Below, piece by piece: positions 6,298 through 14,364 of a stretch of DNA of 17,342 nucleotides (position 1 is the first letter of the stretch; each line of letters begins with the position of its first letter). The notes beneath the pieces are model-generated. The model was not told the DNA's origin. It ran no database searches and was given only the letters and a program-made list of their open reading frames with translations. The position numbers and the translations under genes are program-made. The stretch comes from Bacteroidia bacterium (GTDB taxonomy: Bacteria; Bacteroidota; Bacteroidia; NS11-12g; UBA955), in NCBI GenBank assembly GCA_023254645.1, contig JALRLA010000037.1, positions 1 through 17,342 on the forward strand, read 5' to 3'.

Positions 6298-8769
6298 TTA
6301 TTTCGAGGCTTTCTCGCTGGAAACGACCAACTGGATGGGTTGGGCAACAGGCTCTTCGGTCAAGGCCAAATCCAAGACTTGCAGCATGTTGCTAACGTAG
6401 CTAAACTGCATCCCTTTGATGTAAGCCTCAGGAATATCCATAATGTCTTTGCGGTTTTGCTCACACAAAATCACCTCTTGAATACCCGCTCGTTTGGCCG
6501 CCAATACTTTTTCCTTGATTCCACCGACTGGTAGAACCTTGCCTCTCAAGGTGATTTCCCCGGTCATGGCCAAGCGATTTTTTACCCGTTTTTGGGTCAT
6601 CAAGGAAGCCAGAGAGGTCAATACCGTTACCCCTGCTGACGGGCCGTCTTTGGGAATGGCCCCAGCTGGGAAATGCACGTGAATATCATAGGAATCGAAA
6701 AGTTCAGCCTCCAGTCCCAAATAATCGGAATGGGCTCTCAAGAAACTGGCTGCTATGTGCACCGACTCTTTCATAACATCTCCCAATTGACCGGTGATTT
6801 GAAGCCTGCCCTTCCCTTTTGACAAGGCACTTTCAACAAACAACACCGAACCGCCCATGGGTGACCAAGCCAATCCCGTTACCACACCTGCTGTTTCGTT
6901 GTTCTCGTAGTGTTCAGGTTCCAATTTCTCAGCACCCAAAACGGATTCCACCTCTTCTGTTTTGAAGGTCGGATTATAGGGCGATTCAGAAGCCACGTGT
7001 TGGGCCGCAGAACGAGCCAAGGCCGCAATCTTCTTATCCAAACCACGTACGCCTGACTCTCTTGTATATTGCTCTATGAGTACTTCTAAGGCCTTATCTG
7101 TCACCTTGAAATCTTTGACTTTCAATCCGTGCGCCTTTCGCTGCTTAGGAACCAGGTATTTCTTAGCAATTTCTTTTTTCTCCTCGATGCTGTATCCGCT
7201 GATATCAATGATCTCCATGCGGTCTAACAAAGCGGGTTGAATGTTATCCAATGAATTGGCTGTGGCTACGAACAATACTTTGCTGAGATCGTAATCCATC
7301 TCTAGGTAATTGTCGTAGAAGGTGGCATTTTGCTCAGGATCCAATACCTCCAACAAGGCACTTGATGGGTCGCCTCGGAAATCGCGCCCCAACTTATCGA
7401 TTTCATCCAACACGAACACCGGGTTGCTGCTGCCTACCTTTTTCAGATTCTGGATGATTCGACCGGGCATGGCACCAATGTAGGTTTTGCGATGGCCTCT
7501 AATCTCTGATTCATCATGCAATCCACCCAAAGACATTCTCACATACTGTCGCCCTAAGGCTCTAGCGATGGACTTACCCAAACTGGTCTTTCCTACTCCT
7601 GGAGGGCCATACAAGCAGATAATAGGGCTTTTCATATCCCCCTTCAGCTTGAGAACGGCCAAGTATTCCAAAATGCGTCGTTTCACCTTCTCCAAGCCAA
7701 AGTGGTCCTCGTCAAAAACGGCACGAGCGTGATTCAAATCAAAATTGTCTTGGGTAACTTCATTCCATGGCAGGTCCAACAACAACTGCACATAATTCAA
7801 GCCCACCGAATAATCAGGAGAAGCTGGATTGATGCGCATCAAGCGATCCAATTCTTTGTTAAAATGTTCGTGTACCGATTTGCTCCAGGCTTTAGCATCG
7901 CCCTTTTCGCGCAGATTGTCAATCTCTTTATCAGGTGTATCACCTCCTAATTCTTCTTGAATGGCGCGTATTTGCTGCTGCAAGAAGTATTCTTTTTGCT
8001 GCTTATCAATGTCGATTCTGACCTTGTTTTGGATTTGATCTTTGAGCTCCAACATTTGCAGCTCTTTCAATACATACTCCAATACCTTAGAAGCTCTTTT
8101 GGTCGGATTCAACTCCTCCAAAAGTGCCTGCTTTTCATGCAATTCGATGTTCAAATTGCTCGCTACAAAGTGAATCAAGAATCGATTCGAATCGATATTT
8201 TTCAAGGCAATCACAGCTTCACTCGGGATATTGGGCGACAGAGCGATGATTCGTTGACTGACATCCTTGATGCTGTCAATGATGGCTTGGTATTCCTTGT
8301 CTTCTTGGAAAGCTTCGTCATCCAAATGGGTCGTATTGGCTTTCAAGTAAGGGTCTTCTTGGGTATACTCCCCAATCGAAATTCTGCGCTTGCCCTGAAT
8401 GATGACCGTAGAGCTGCCATCGGGCATGCGCATCAAGCGAACAATCTGAGCCAGAGTTCCAATGGGATACAAATCGGATGGGCCTGGATCTTCCATTTCG
8501 GGATTGCGCTGGGCCACCACAGCGATGGTTTTATCAGCCTTATTGGCCTCTTTGATCAAACGAATGCTCTTGTCTCGCCCTACGGTAATGGGAAAAATCA
8601 CCCCCGGAAAAAGGACGGTATTTCGAATTGTCAATACTGGCAATTCGCTGGGCACCGACATGCGGTTGCTCTCTTCCTCCTCTTGTTTGGAAAATAGCGG
8701 GAGGAACTCCGGACTATCGTCCATTTGATCGTGATTCAATTGCCAGATGGATTCGTTGGGATCAAACAT
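6298..8769 (-). CDS. lon: ATP-dependent protease LonA
   Basis: Cytoplasmic AAA+ serine protease that unfolds and degrades damaged and selected regulatory proteins. The 823 residues fit the Bacteroidota family (slightly longer than the 784 of E. coli). Seen in order: N-terminal substrate-recognition domain (from LPVLTIRNTVLFPGVIFP), helical linker (KEYFLQQQIRAIQEELGG), AAA+ module with Walker A GPPGVGKT (388-395) and Walker B VFVLDEIDK, and the protease domain with the Ser-Lys dyad S711 (KDGPSAG) and K754 (GGIKEKV), 43 residues apart as in E. coli. All key residues are present. Start ATG 8769. It leads a minus-strand run with the 51-codon gene 15 bases after its stop. No convincing -7/-33 pair was found upstream, and no heat-shock operator that I recognise. 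Confidence 0.98.
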   Translation of the reverse strand: MFDPNESIWQLNHDQMDDSPEFLPLFSKQEEEESNRMSVPSELPVLTIRNTVLFPGVIFPITVGRDKSIRLIKEANKADKTIAVVAQRNPEMEDPGPSDLYPIGTLAQIVRLMRMPDGSSTVIIQGKRRISIGEYTQEDPYLKANTTHLDDEAFQEDKEYQAIIDSIKDVSQRIIALSPNIPSEAVIALKNIDSNRFLIHFVASNLNIELHEKQALLEELNPTKRASKVLEYVLKELQMLELKDQIQNKVRIDIDKQQKEYFLQQQIRAIQEELGGDTPDKEIDNLREKGDAKAWSKSVHEHFNKELDRLMRINPASPDYSVGLNYVQLLLDLPWNEVTQDNFDLNHARAVFDEDHFGLEKVKRRILEYLAVLKLKGDMKSPIICLYGPPGVGKTSLGKSIARALGRQYVRMSLGGLHDESEIRGHRKTYIGAMPGRIIQNLKKVGSSNPVFVLDEIDKLGRDFRGDPSSALLEVLDPEQNATFYDNYLEMDYDLSKVLFVATANSLDNIQPALLDRMEIIDISGYSIEEKKEIAKKYLVPKQRKAHGLKVKDFKVTDKALEVLIEQYTRESGVRGLDKKIAALARSAAQHVASESPYNPTFKTEEVESVLGAEKLEPEHYENNETAGVVTGLAWSPMGGSVLFVESALSKGKGRLQITGQLGDVMKESVHIAASFLRAHSDYLGLEAELFDSYDIHVHFPAGAIPKDGPSAGVTVLTSLASLMTQKRVKNRLAMTGEITLRGKVLPVGGIKEKVLAAKRAGIQEVILCEQNRKDIMDIPEAYIKGMQFSYVSNMLQVLDLALTEEPVAQPIQLVVSSEKASK

Positions 8770-8810
8770 GGTATTCTACATTACAAGTGCCATGCCAAGT
8801 AAGGCCGCAA

Positions 8811-8856
8811 TGTCAGTTATCGAGAAATCTATGACAACAACCCACCATGTATGACA
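8811..8856. promoter_or_regulatory. Phased TGACA half-sites between lon and the lipoprotein gene
   Basis: The divergent 160-base interval carries TATGACA twice as a direct repeat (8830-8836 and 8850-8856, exactly 20 bases apart) and the inverted core TGTCA at 8811-8815, 21 bases from the first. Two-helical-turn spacing puts all three on one DNA face, as for a repressor or activator site. This is pattern only; no known regulator is assigned. Confidence 0.3.
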
Positions 8857-8873
8857 GAATGGCGCATTTGAGG

Positions 8874-8905
8874 TTTGCAAAATCTGAACTCATCACCGAG
8901 ATTTG
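8874..8905 (+). promoter_or_regulatory. Promoter for the lipoprotein gene
   Basis: TTTG at 8874-8877, a 20-base spacer, and GAGATTTG at 8898-8905 match the Bacteroidota -33 TTTG / -7 TAnnTTTG pattern with one mismatch. The predicted start is near 8911, giving a leader of about 20 bases to ATG 8930. No Shine-Dalgarno sequence is seen. Confidence 0.55.
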
Positions 8906-8929
8906 TGAAAATCGTTTCGAACTAGAACT

Positions 8930-9784
8930 ATGAAATTCAAACACATTCTTTGGGCTTTGGCAGTACCTGCCTTGGCTTTTTTGGCCTCTTGCGGTGAAGA
9001 CAGCAAGGACCCCAAACCGACTTTAGCCCTTACTGGTGGTGCGGGCCTTATTGCTGGTGATTGCCAAGTTGGTCCTGACTCTATGTTGGCTTTCAGCATT
9101 ACAGCTACTGCTGGATCTGAAAACTTGAAAGGCGTGACCATCACCGCATCCGTCAATGGTGCTTCTGCCGTTGTAGCTTTTGACACCATGCTTACAGGAA
9201 AGACCGCGAGCTTTTTGGCTCAGCGCCAAGTGGCTGGTAACGTCGGTGATGAGGTTGTTTACACCATCACTGCTGCCGATGCCAATGGCCAAACGGCCGA
9301 AGTTAAATTGAACATTGAGGTAGCGCCCGCCTTGTTGCCCCTTGACAATTTGGTACAAGGTCAAAAGGTTTACAATTATTTGTACAATGGATTCCCTTCT
9401 GGTTACAACCTGAACCTGGGTTTGGCCTTGACGTCTGGATCAGCGGGAACCTTGAAAGACATTTTGGACAAAACTCCTACTGGAGCCGCTGAATTCACCT
9501 CTACTTGGGGTAGCGGAAACGGCGCCAAGTTCGTTCGCGTTACAGCCAATGACTACACCAATGCTAGTACCACAACCTTCTTGTACAATTTGTGGAAAGC
9601 CAATGCGGCATCGGCAACTACCGAGATTAGCAACATTGTAAAAAACGACATCATTTTGGTTAAAACAGGCCAAGATTTGACCTACAACATTTATATTTTG
9701 AAAATTGAGAATGTTGTCATCAATACCGCCGCTGGTAACCACAACGACTACATTCAATTCGCCTACAAGGGCAAAGACAATTAA
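8930..9784 (+). CDS. Lipoprotein with Ig-like beta domain, function unknown
   Basis: Unrecognised. The 284-residue product starts MKFKHILWALAVPALAFLASC, with lipobox LASC and Cys21 as the lipidated residue. The sequence after the cysteine (GEDSKD) is acidic, as in the export signals that send Bacteroidota lipoproteins to the cell surface, so an outer-membrane or surface location is inferred. Residues about 30-130 are small-residue-rich and beta-patterned (VTITASVNGASAVV, VVYTITAADANGQTAEVKLNIEV), like an Ig/PKD-type fold of a binding protein. The C-terminal half (from DNLVQGQKVYNYLYNG) has Tyr/Asn-rich strands and ends IQFAYKGKDN, with no secretion-system sorting domain that I recognise. The gene stands alone between its own promoter and a strong terminator. 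Confidence 0.88.
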   Translation: MKFKHILWALAVPALAFLASCGEDSKDPKPTLALTGGAGLIAGDCQVGPDSMLAFSITATAGSENLKGVTITASVNGASAVVAFDTMLTGKTASFLAQRQVAGNVGDEVVYTITAADANGQTAEVKLNIEVAPALLPLDNLVQGQKVYNYLYNGFPSGYNLNLGLALTSGSAGTLKDILDKTPTGAAEFTSTWGSGNGAKFVRVTANDYTNASTTTFLYNLWKANAASATTEISNIVKNDIILVKTGQDLTYNIYILKIENVVINTAAGNHNDYIQFAYKGKDN

Positions 9785-9805
9785 TCTACCAAACGTGTAG
9801 AAACG

Positions 9806-9832
9806 AAAAATCCCGCTTCGGCGGGATTTTTT
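9806..9832. terminator. Intrinsic terminator with TTCG loop after the lipoprotein gene
   Basis: AAAAATCCCGC (9806-9816), the stable tetraloop TTCG, and GCGGGATTTTT (9821-9831) form a perfect 11-bp stem with a T-tract. It begins 22 bases after the lipoprotein stop, and its end abuts the TTTG (9834-9837) of the following promoter. Confidence 0.93.
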
Positions 9833-9833
9833 G

Positions 9834-9866
9834 TTTGGTCCCTACCCTTCTTTTGGTCCAAATTTG
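9834..9866 (+). promoter_or_regulatory. Promoter for pfkA-recN
   Basis: TTTG (9834-9837), a 21-base spacer and CAAATTTG (9859-9866) match the Bacteroidota consensus with one mismatch. Only six bases (TACTTA) separate the -7 box from the GTG start, so the transcript should be leaderless or nearly so. This also argues against the upstream TTG start at 9831, which would lie inside the promoter. Confidence 0.55.
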
Positions 9867-9872
9867 TACTTA

Positions 9873-10841
9873 GTGAAACGTATTGCTGTATTAACATCAG
9901 GGGGCGACGCACCGGGCATGAATGCTTGCATTCGTGCGGTTGTGCGAGCGGCCATACATTTTGACTTTGAAGTTTACGGCGTTCAACGCGGTTATCAAGG
10001 ATTGATCGAGAATTCCATTAAAAAGATGTCTGCAGGTAGTGTAGCCAACATCATTCAGCTGGGTGGAACAGTACTCAAGACAGCTAGAAGCAAGGAATTC
10101 ATGACTCCCGAAGGCCGTAAAAAGGCCTACGAAAACCTTCAAAAACACGGAATTGAAGGATTGGTGTGCATTGGAGGTAATGGTACCTATACCGGTGCTA
10201 TGATTTTTGAAAAAGAATTTGGCATTCCCAGCGTTGGATGTCCCGGAACCATAGACAACGATTTGTCAGGTACCGATTATACCATTGGTTATGACACAGC
10301 CATCAACACGGCTATGGATGCCATTGACAAAATTCGCGATACAGCAGACAGCCACAACCGCGTCTTTTTCATCGAAGTTATGGGACGTCATTCTGGGCAC
10401 ATCGCCTTGAATGCTGGTATTGCGGGCGGTGCTGAAGGAATTTTCATCCCTGAGCGCGAAAACGAGCTGCGCGACATCATGAAAACATACGAAAACAAGC
10501 GACGCAAAAAGGAGTTCAGCATTTTCGTAGTGGCCGAAGGCGAAGAAGATGGCAAAGCCTTTGACATAGCCCACAAATTCCAAGAGGCCTACCCCGAAAC
10601 CGATTGCAAAGTGACCGTTTTGGGCCACATTCAACGTGGAGGCCGGCCCACTGCAAACGACCGTATATTGGCTTCAAGGCTTGGCGCACATGCCGTGAAA
10701 GCTCTGAGCGAAGGCCATCGCAATGTGGCCATTGGTGTCATAGACAATTCCATTGAACTAACACCTTTCCAAGAGGCTATTTACGCCAAAAAAGACGTCA
10801 ATGAAAACCTCTGGGTCATGAACAGCATCATTACTCGATAA
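9873..10841 (+). CDS. pfkA: 6-phosphofructokinase, ATP-type, with Asn in the Mg-binding loop
   Basis: Phosphorylates fructose 6-phosphate to the 1,6-bisphosphate, the committing step of glycolysis. Start set at GTG 9873 (VKRIAVLTSGGDAPGMN), giving 322 residues against 320 in E. coli. Seen: nucleotide loop SGGDAPG, catalytic TIDND (T126-D130, D128 as base), substrate motif MGRHSGH, and GHIQRGGRPTANDRILASRLG near the end. The effector-site arginines of IRAVVR and of the following KTARSKEF are kept, so ADP/PEP-type allostery is possible. The loop that reads GGDG in E. coli reads GGNG here: G104 keeps it in the ATP rather than pyrophosphate class, but N103 replaces the Asp that binds Mg-ATP. recN follows after one base, so the two share a transcript. 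Confidence 0.97.
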   Translation: MKRIAVLTSGGDAPGMNACIRAVVRAAIHFDFEVYGVQRGYQGLIENSIKKMSAGSVANIIQLGGTVLKTARSKEFMTPEGRKKAYENLQKHGIEGLVCIGGNGTYTGAMIFEKEFGIPSVGCPGTIDNDLSGTDYTIGYDTAINTAMDAIDKIRDTADSHNRVFFIEVMGRHSGHIALNAGIAGGAEGIFIPERENELRDIMKTYENKRRKKEFSIFVVAEGEEDGKAFDIAHKFQEAYPETDCKVTVLGHIQRGGRPTANDRILASRLGAHAVKALSEGHRNVAIGVIDNSIELTPFQEAIYAKKDVNENLWVMNSIITR

Positions 10842-10842
10842 T

Positions 10843-12516
10843 ATGCTCACACGGGTTCGCATTTCCAATTACGCGTTGATCCAACACATGGATTTGCAAT
10901 TCCCAAACGGATTGATCACTGTAACAGGTGAAACTGGAGCCGGCAAAAGCATTTTGCTCGGAGCCTTAGGGCTGCTTATGGGCAACCGGGCTGACCACAG
11001 TGTACTCATGGATGCCCAAACCAAATGTATTGTAGAAGGCGAATTTGATATCCAATCACTGGGATTGGAGTCGTTTTTTGAAGACGAAGACCTGGATTAT
11101 TCAAGTACGACCATCATTCGAAGAGAAATCGCTCCAGGAGGCAAAAGCCGATGCTTCATCAATGACACACCCGTGAGCTTAGCCCAAGCCAAAACACTAG
11201 GCTCCCAACTGCTTGATATTCATACGCAAAACACTCATTTATTGGTCACTCAGAAAGAGGAACAACTGCAATTATTGGATGAGTATGCTGAAAATGGTGA
11301 ACTGTTCAGGAGCTATAAACATTCGCTCAGTCGTCTGAATAAGATTAACAAAGAAATCGAAGCATTTGAGTCTCAACAGCAGGCTTGGATGAGAGAGCGA
11401 GAATTCAATCAATTCCAATTCGATGAATTGTTCTCCTTTCAACCCAGCACTGAGGAAGAGTCTCGACTCGAATCAGAGATCGCTCTACTCAGCCAAAGTG
11501 AAGAGGTAAAAACTGCGTTAATGGGATCTCATCAATCCCTGTCCAATGCCGATACTGCCCTACTGGATGGTCTGAATTCCATTCGAAGCCATTTGAAGCG
11601 TTTTCGAGGAATAAACTCCGAATTAGACTCATTTTTTTCAAGACTTGACGAGGCTTCATTGGAGTTAAGCGATATTTCTGATAGCCTCGCACAGTGGGCT
11701 GATTCAATGGTCTATGATCCCGTTCGATTGGATGTAGCCAACGAACGTCTGGCCAAGCTCCAAACCTTATTAAGAAAACACCAAGCGGCTAGTTCAGATG
11801 ACCTCATAGCCATCATGCAAAGCCTTGAAAAGTCCTTAATGGGTGTCCAAGAGCAGCAAAGCCATATAGAGGCGCTGAGAAGGGAAAAATCTCTGGTGGA
11901 TTCGGAGTGTCGAGATTTAGCGGAACAATTGCATCAACGTCGCTTGAAAGCGGGAATGCAATGGTGCCAAGAGCTTAGCCTCATGTTGCATCGTTTGGAT
12001 ATACCTGACGCAAAAATTGAGTGCAAATGGGATTATGAGCCTGGACAATTCAAAGGTCATGGATCAGATGAACTAAGTCTTCAATTTACAGCCAACAAAG
12101 GATTACCAGCCAGAGATTTAGACAAAGTAGCATCAGGAGGAGAACTCTCCCGTTTGAACTTCAGTATTCGGAGTTTAGGCGCAGCCAAACGGCCTTCTGC
12201 CACCCTGATTTATGACGAGGCTGACACTGGAATTTCGGGACCCGTAGCTCTTCAAATGGGTCAATTGTTGAGAACCATGGGACTTCATATGCAGACCGTG
12301 GCCATCACCCATCTTCCGCAGGTAGCCAGTGCTGGAAATCATCAACTTTTTGTGTACAAAGACCGCGATTCTGATCAAACAACGAGCCAATTCAAATGGC
12401 TAGACAGGAACGAGCGCATATACCAGTTGGCTCAATTGCTGAGCCACGAAAACCCCAGTGATTCAGCTATAAAAAATGCGGAAGAACTGTTGGATTCTTT
12501 TGAGGAATCAAAGTAA
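10843..12516 (+). CDS. recN: DNA repair protein RecN
   Basis: SMC-like ATPase that acts at double-strand breaks, bringing DNA ends together for recombination in the cytoplasm. The 557 residues are full length. Seen: N-terminal half with Walker A GETGAGKS (29-36) and a Q-loop-like region, two coiled-coil arms around 150-380, then the C-terminal half with signature SGGELS (431-436), Walker B LIYDEADTGISG (D458, E459) and the H-loop AITHLPQVAS. Start ATG is one base after the pfkA stop, so translation is probably coupled. The pairing with glycolysis looks accidental rather than functional. Its last nine bases overlap the 3' end of rnhA on the other strand, and no terminator separates them. Confidence 0.97.
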   Translation: MLTRVRISNYALIQHMDLQFPNGLITVTGETGAGKSILLGALGLLMGNRADHSVLMDAQTKCIVEGEFDIQSLGLESFFEDEDLDYSSTTIIRREIAPGGKSRCFINDTPVSLAQAKTLGSQLLDIHTQNTHLLVTQKEEQLQLLDEYAENGELFRSYKHSLSRLNKINKEIEAFESQQQAWMREREFNQFQFDELFSFQPSTEEESRLESEIALLSQSEEVKTALMGSHQSLSNADTALLDGLNSIRSHLKRFRGINSELDSFFSRLDEASLELSDISDSLAQWADSMVYDPVRLDVANERLAKLQTLLRKHQAASSDDLIAIMQSLEKSLMGVQEQQSHIEALRREKSLVDSECRDLAEQLHQRRLKAGMQWCQELSLMLHRLDIPDAKIECKWDYEPGQFKGHGSDELSLQFTANKGLPARDLDKVASGGELSRLNFSIRSLGAAKRPSATLIYDEADTGISGPVALQMGQLLRTMGLHMQTVAITHLPQVASAGNHQLFVYKDRDSDQTTSQFKWLDRNERIYQLAQLLSHENPSDSAIKNAEELLDSFEESK

Positions 12517-12993
12517 TCCCTGCTGCGAGCGTTCAGAAGCTTCGTAAAAAGAATCAACCTCTGTGGGTTTGGATTTTGCCGCTTGGGTGGCTAAAAAATC
12601 ACAGCGTTCATTTTCGGGTATACCTGCATGCCCTTTCACCCAATTGAATTCAGGATTGAATGCTTTATTCAGTGGGATCAACTGTTTCCATAAATCAGGA
12701 TTTTTCACCTTGGCCCAGCCTTTTCGCTGCCATCCGGCAATCCAATTCTTCACAATGGCATCGTGAACGTATTTGCTATCGGTGTAAATGGATACCGGTA
12801 TACCAGGCTGCTTGATCATCTCCAAGGCCTTGATCACCGCTAGAAGCTCCATGCGATTGTTGGTGGTTCGACGAAATGACCCCGAGAGTTCACGACGGTA
12901 TTCACCGTACATCAACACGGCGCCGTATCCGCCGGGCCCAGGGTTACCCAAGGCCGCTCCATCGGTATAAATTGTGATACGTGGTGTTGACAC
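12508..12993 (-). CDS. rnhA: Ribonuclease HI
   Basis: Degrades the RNA strand of RNA:DNA hybrids such as R-loops and primers, in the cytoplasm. The 161 residues match the family (155 in E. coli). The DEDD metal site is complete: D11 (YTDGA), E49 (NNRMELLA), D72 (YTDSKYV) and D132, with the loop histidine H122 (WVKGHAG). The basic handle NWIAGWQRKGWAKVKN marks it as the bacterial RNase HI type. A short tail (about 141-161) extends past the fold. The start is GTG at 12993, preceded by AAGG and a -7-like box, and the gene diverges from cinA across 51 bases. Its stop lies inside the end of recN. Confidence 0.97.
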   Translation of the reverse strand: MSTPRITIYTDGAALGNPGPGGYGAVLMYGEYRRELSGSFRRTTNNRMELLAVIKALEMIKQPGIPVSIYTDSKYVHDAIVKNWIAGWQRKGWAKVKNPDLWKQLIPLNKAFNPEFNWVKGHAGIPENERCDFLATQAAKSKPTEVDSFYEASERSQQGLL

Positions 12994-12997
12994 CCTT

Positions 12998-13005
12998 CGA
13001 ATTTA
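12998..13005 (-). promoter_or_regulatory. -7 box directly before rnhA
   Basis: On the minus strand TAAATTCG matches TAnnTTTG at all but one base and is followed by AAGG and the GTG start. No TTTG stands 19-21 bases upstream, so strength is uncertain. AAGG could alternatively act as a weak ribosome-binding site. Confidence 0.35.
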
Positions 13006-13029
13006 AAACAATGCCCGACCTTCATTGGT

Positions 13030-13037
13030 TAATTTTG
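13030..13037 (+). promoter_or_regulatory. -7 box directly before cinA
   Basis: TAATTTTG is a perfect TAnnTTTG, ending seven bases (TACACAG) before ATG 13045. A -33 TTTG is not evident. The box and its 3' extension (TTTGTAC) match the pfkA promoter, which has TTTGTAC at the same place. Confidence 0.5.
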
Positions 13038-13044
13038 TACACAG

Positions 13045-14316
13045 ATGAAAGCAGAAATCATCACCATAGGAGACGAGTTGCTCATTGGGCAGACCATTGA
13101 TACGAATAGCGCTTGGCTCGGCCAAACCCTCGGATCTGTGGGAATTCAAATTGTTCGAAAAACCGCTGTGTCTGATAACAAACAAGCGATTTTCAATGCC
13201 TTAGACAGTAGCCTTAGTCAAGTTTCCTTGGTCATCATTACCGGTGGTCTAGGTCCTACTCGCGACGATATCACCAAGCATTCATTGGTGGAATATTTTG
13301 GAGGATCCTATCGAACAGACCAAGTTGTTCTCGCCCATTTGGAAGAATTGTTTGCCAAACGCGGTCGCAAGATGATGGAGGTGAACAAGATGCAAGCTGA
13401 ATTGCCCGAGCGCTGCCAAACATTATTCAATAAAGTTGGCACCGCTCCGGGAATGTGGTTTGAAGACCATCGAGGAATTGTCATCAGCTTGCCCGGAGTT
13501 CCGAATGAAGTTCAATGGATCACGCAGCATGAAATCATTCCCAGGATCCAAGAACAATTCAGCCTAAAAAGCAGGGAGCACCGCACACTGCTCTGTTTAG
13601 AAACCCCTGAGAGCTTACTTAGTAAGCACTTAGAAAGTTTTGAAGATCGTCTACCCCCTTCCTATTCTTTGGCCTACCTGCCCCAATTTAACAGCATTCG
13701 GCTTCGCTTGAGTCAAGTTGTTCAAGACACAGATGGCGATTTGGGCATGGAACATTGGTTTCAAGAACTCCAAAACGAACTCGGATCCCTCTGCTTTGGA
13801 ATTGGAGACAAAACAGCCGCTGAATTTGTGGCCGAATTTGCTTTGAACCGCCAGATTCAATTAGTCGGTGCTGAAAGTTGCACAGGCGGCTATACCACCA
13901 ATCAGTTGATTCAGGTTCCAGGCATGAGCGCGGCCATTCCGGGCTCGATCATTGCCTACAGCAACCAAGTCAAAATGGACATTTTGGGCGTTAACCCCCA
14001 GACACTCGAGTCTCACGGTGCAGTCAGTTTGGAAGTGGGTTTGGAGATGGCCATAGGAGCCATTCGAATGTTCAACGCTGATTTTGCGTTTTCCCTGACT
14101 GGAATTGCAGGTCCTAGCGGCGGATCAGCCGAAAAGCCCGTTGGAACCGTGGTTCTAAACTTGGTTTCTACCCAAAGACCCAACAGTATCGATGGGATTG
14201 TAGAGACCGATGGGCTGTACATCCACCAAAAGATGAAGCAAATTCCCGGCAACCGCTTGCAATTCATGCAACGGGCCAGCAACAGTGTTTTCGCTCTATT
14301 CCAACCCTGGTTTTAG
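13045..14316 (+). CDS. cinA: CinA: pyridine-nucleotide repair protein, NMN deamidase
   Basis: Two-domain protein of the NAD salvage and repair route. In characterised members the N-terminal COG1058 domain is an ADP-ribose pyrophosphatase and the C-terminal PncC domain deamidates nicotinamide mononucleotide. The 423 residues are full length. Seen: molybdopterin-binding-like fold with IITIGDELLIGQTIDTNSAWL at the start and ITGGLGPTRDDITK; a linker with ETPESLLSKHLESFEDRLPP; and the PncC domain beginning AESCTGGYTTNQL, with the catalytic Ser of the SCTGG motif, then IAYSNQVK and SLTGIAGPSGG. All expected motifs are there. It stands alone, 48 bases before guaA, with no terminator between. The old name competence-inducible does not imply a competence role here. 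Confidence 0.96.
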   Translation: MKAEIITIGDELLIGQTIDTNSAWLGQTLGSVGIQIVRKTAVSDNKQAIFNALDSSLSQVSLVIITGGLGPTRDDITKHSLVEYFGGSYRTDQVVLAHLEELFAKRGRKMMEVNKMQAELPERCQTLFNKVGTAPGMWFEDHRGIVISLPGVPNEVQWITQHEIIPRIQEQFSLKSREHRTLLCLETPESLLSKHLESFEDRLPPSYSLAYLPQFNSIRLRLSQVVQDTDGDLGMEHWFQELQNELGSLCFGIGDKTAAEFVAEFALNRQIQLVGAESCTGGYTTNQLIQVPGMSAAIPGSIIAYSNQVKMDILGVNPQTLESHGAVSLEVGLEMAIGAIRMFNADFAFSLTGIAGPSGGSAEKPVGTVVLNLVSTQRPNSIDGIVETDGLYIHQKMKQIPGNRLQFMQRASNSVFALFQPWF

Positions 14317-14352
14317 GGTAAAATTTGTCGATAACAGACGAGCAATCGGTGG

Positions 14353-14360
14353 TACTTTTG
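14353..14360 (+). promoter_or_regulatory. -7 box directly before guaA
   Basis: TACTTTTG is a perfect TAnnTTTG, with only four bases (CTCC) before ATG 14365. TTTG at 14324-14327 lies 25 bases upstream, longer than the usual 19-21. A second weaker -7-like box, AAAATTTG, covers 14320-14327. No purine-regulator site or riboswitch is seen in the 48-base gap. Confidence 0.5.
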
Positions 14361-14364
14361 CTCC

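Noticed and set aside
7957..8697. 246-codon open frame on the plus strand opposite lon
   Set aside because: It lies wholly antisense to a clearly conserved lon coding region, has no promoter or family features, and its composition is that of a reverse-complement shadow.
9831..9872. Upstream TTG start for pfkA adding 14 residues
   Set aside because: It would begin in the tail of the preceding terminator and cover the likely promoter. GTG 9873 gives the family's normal N-terminus.
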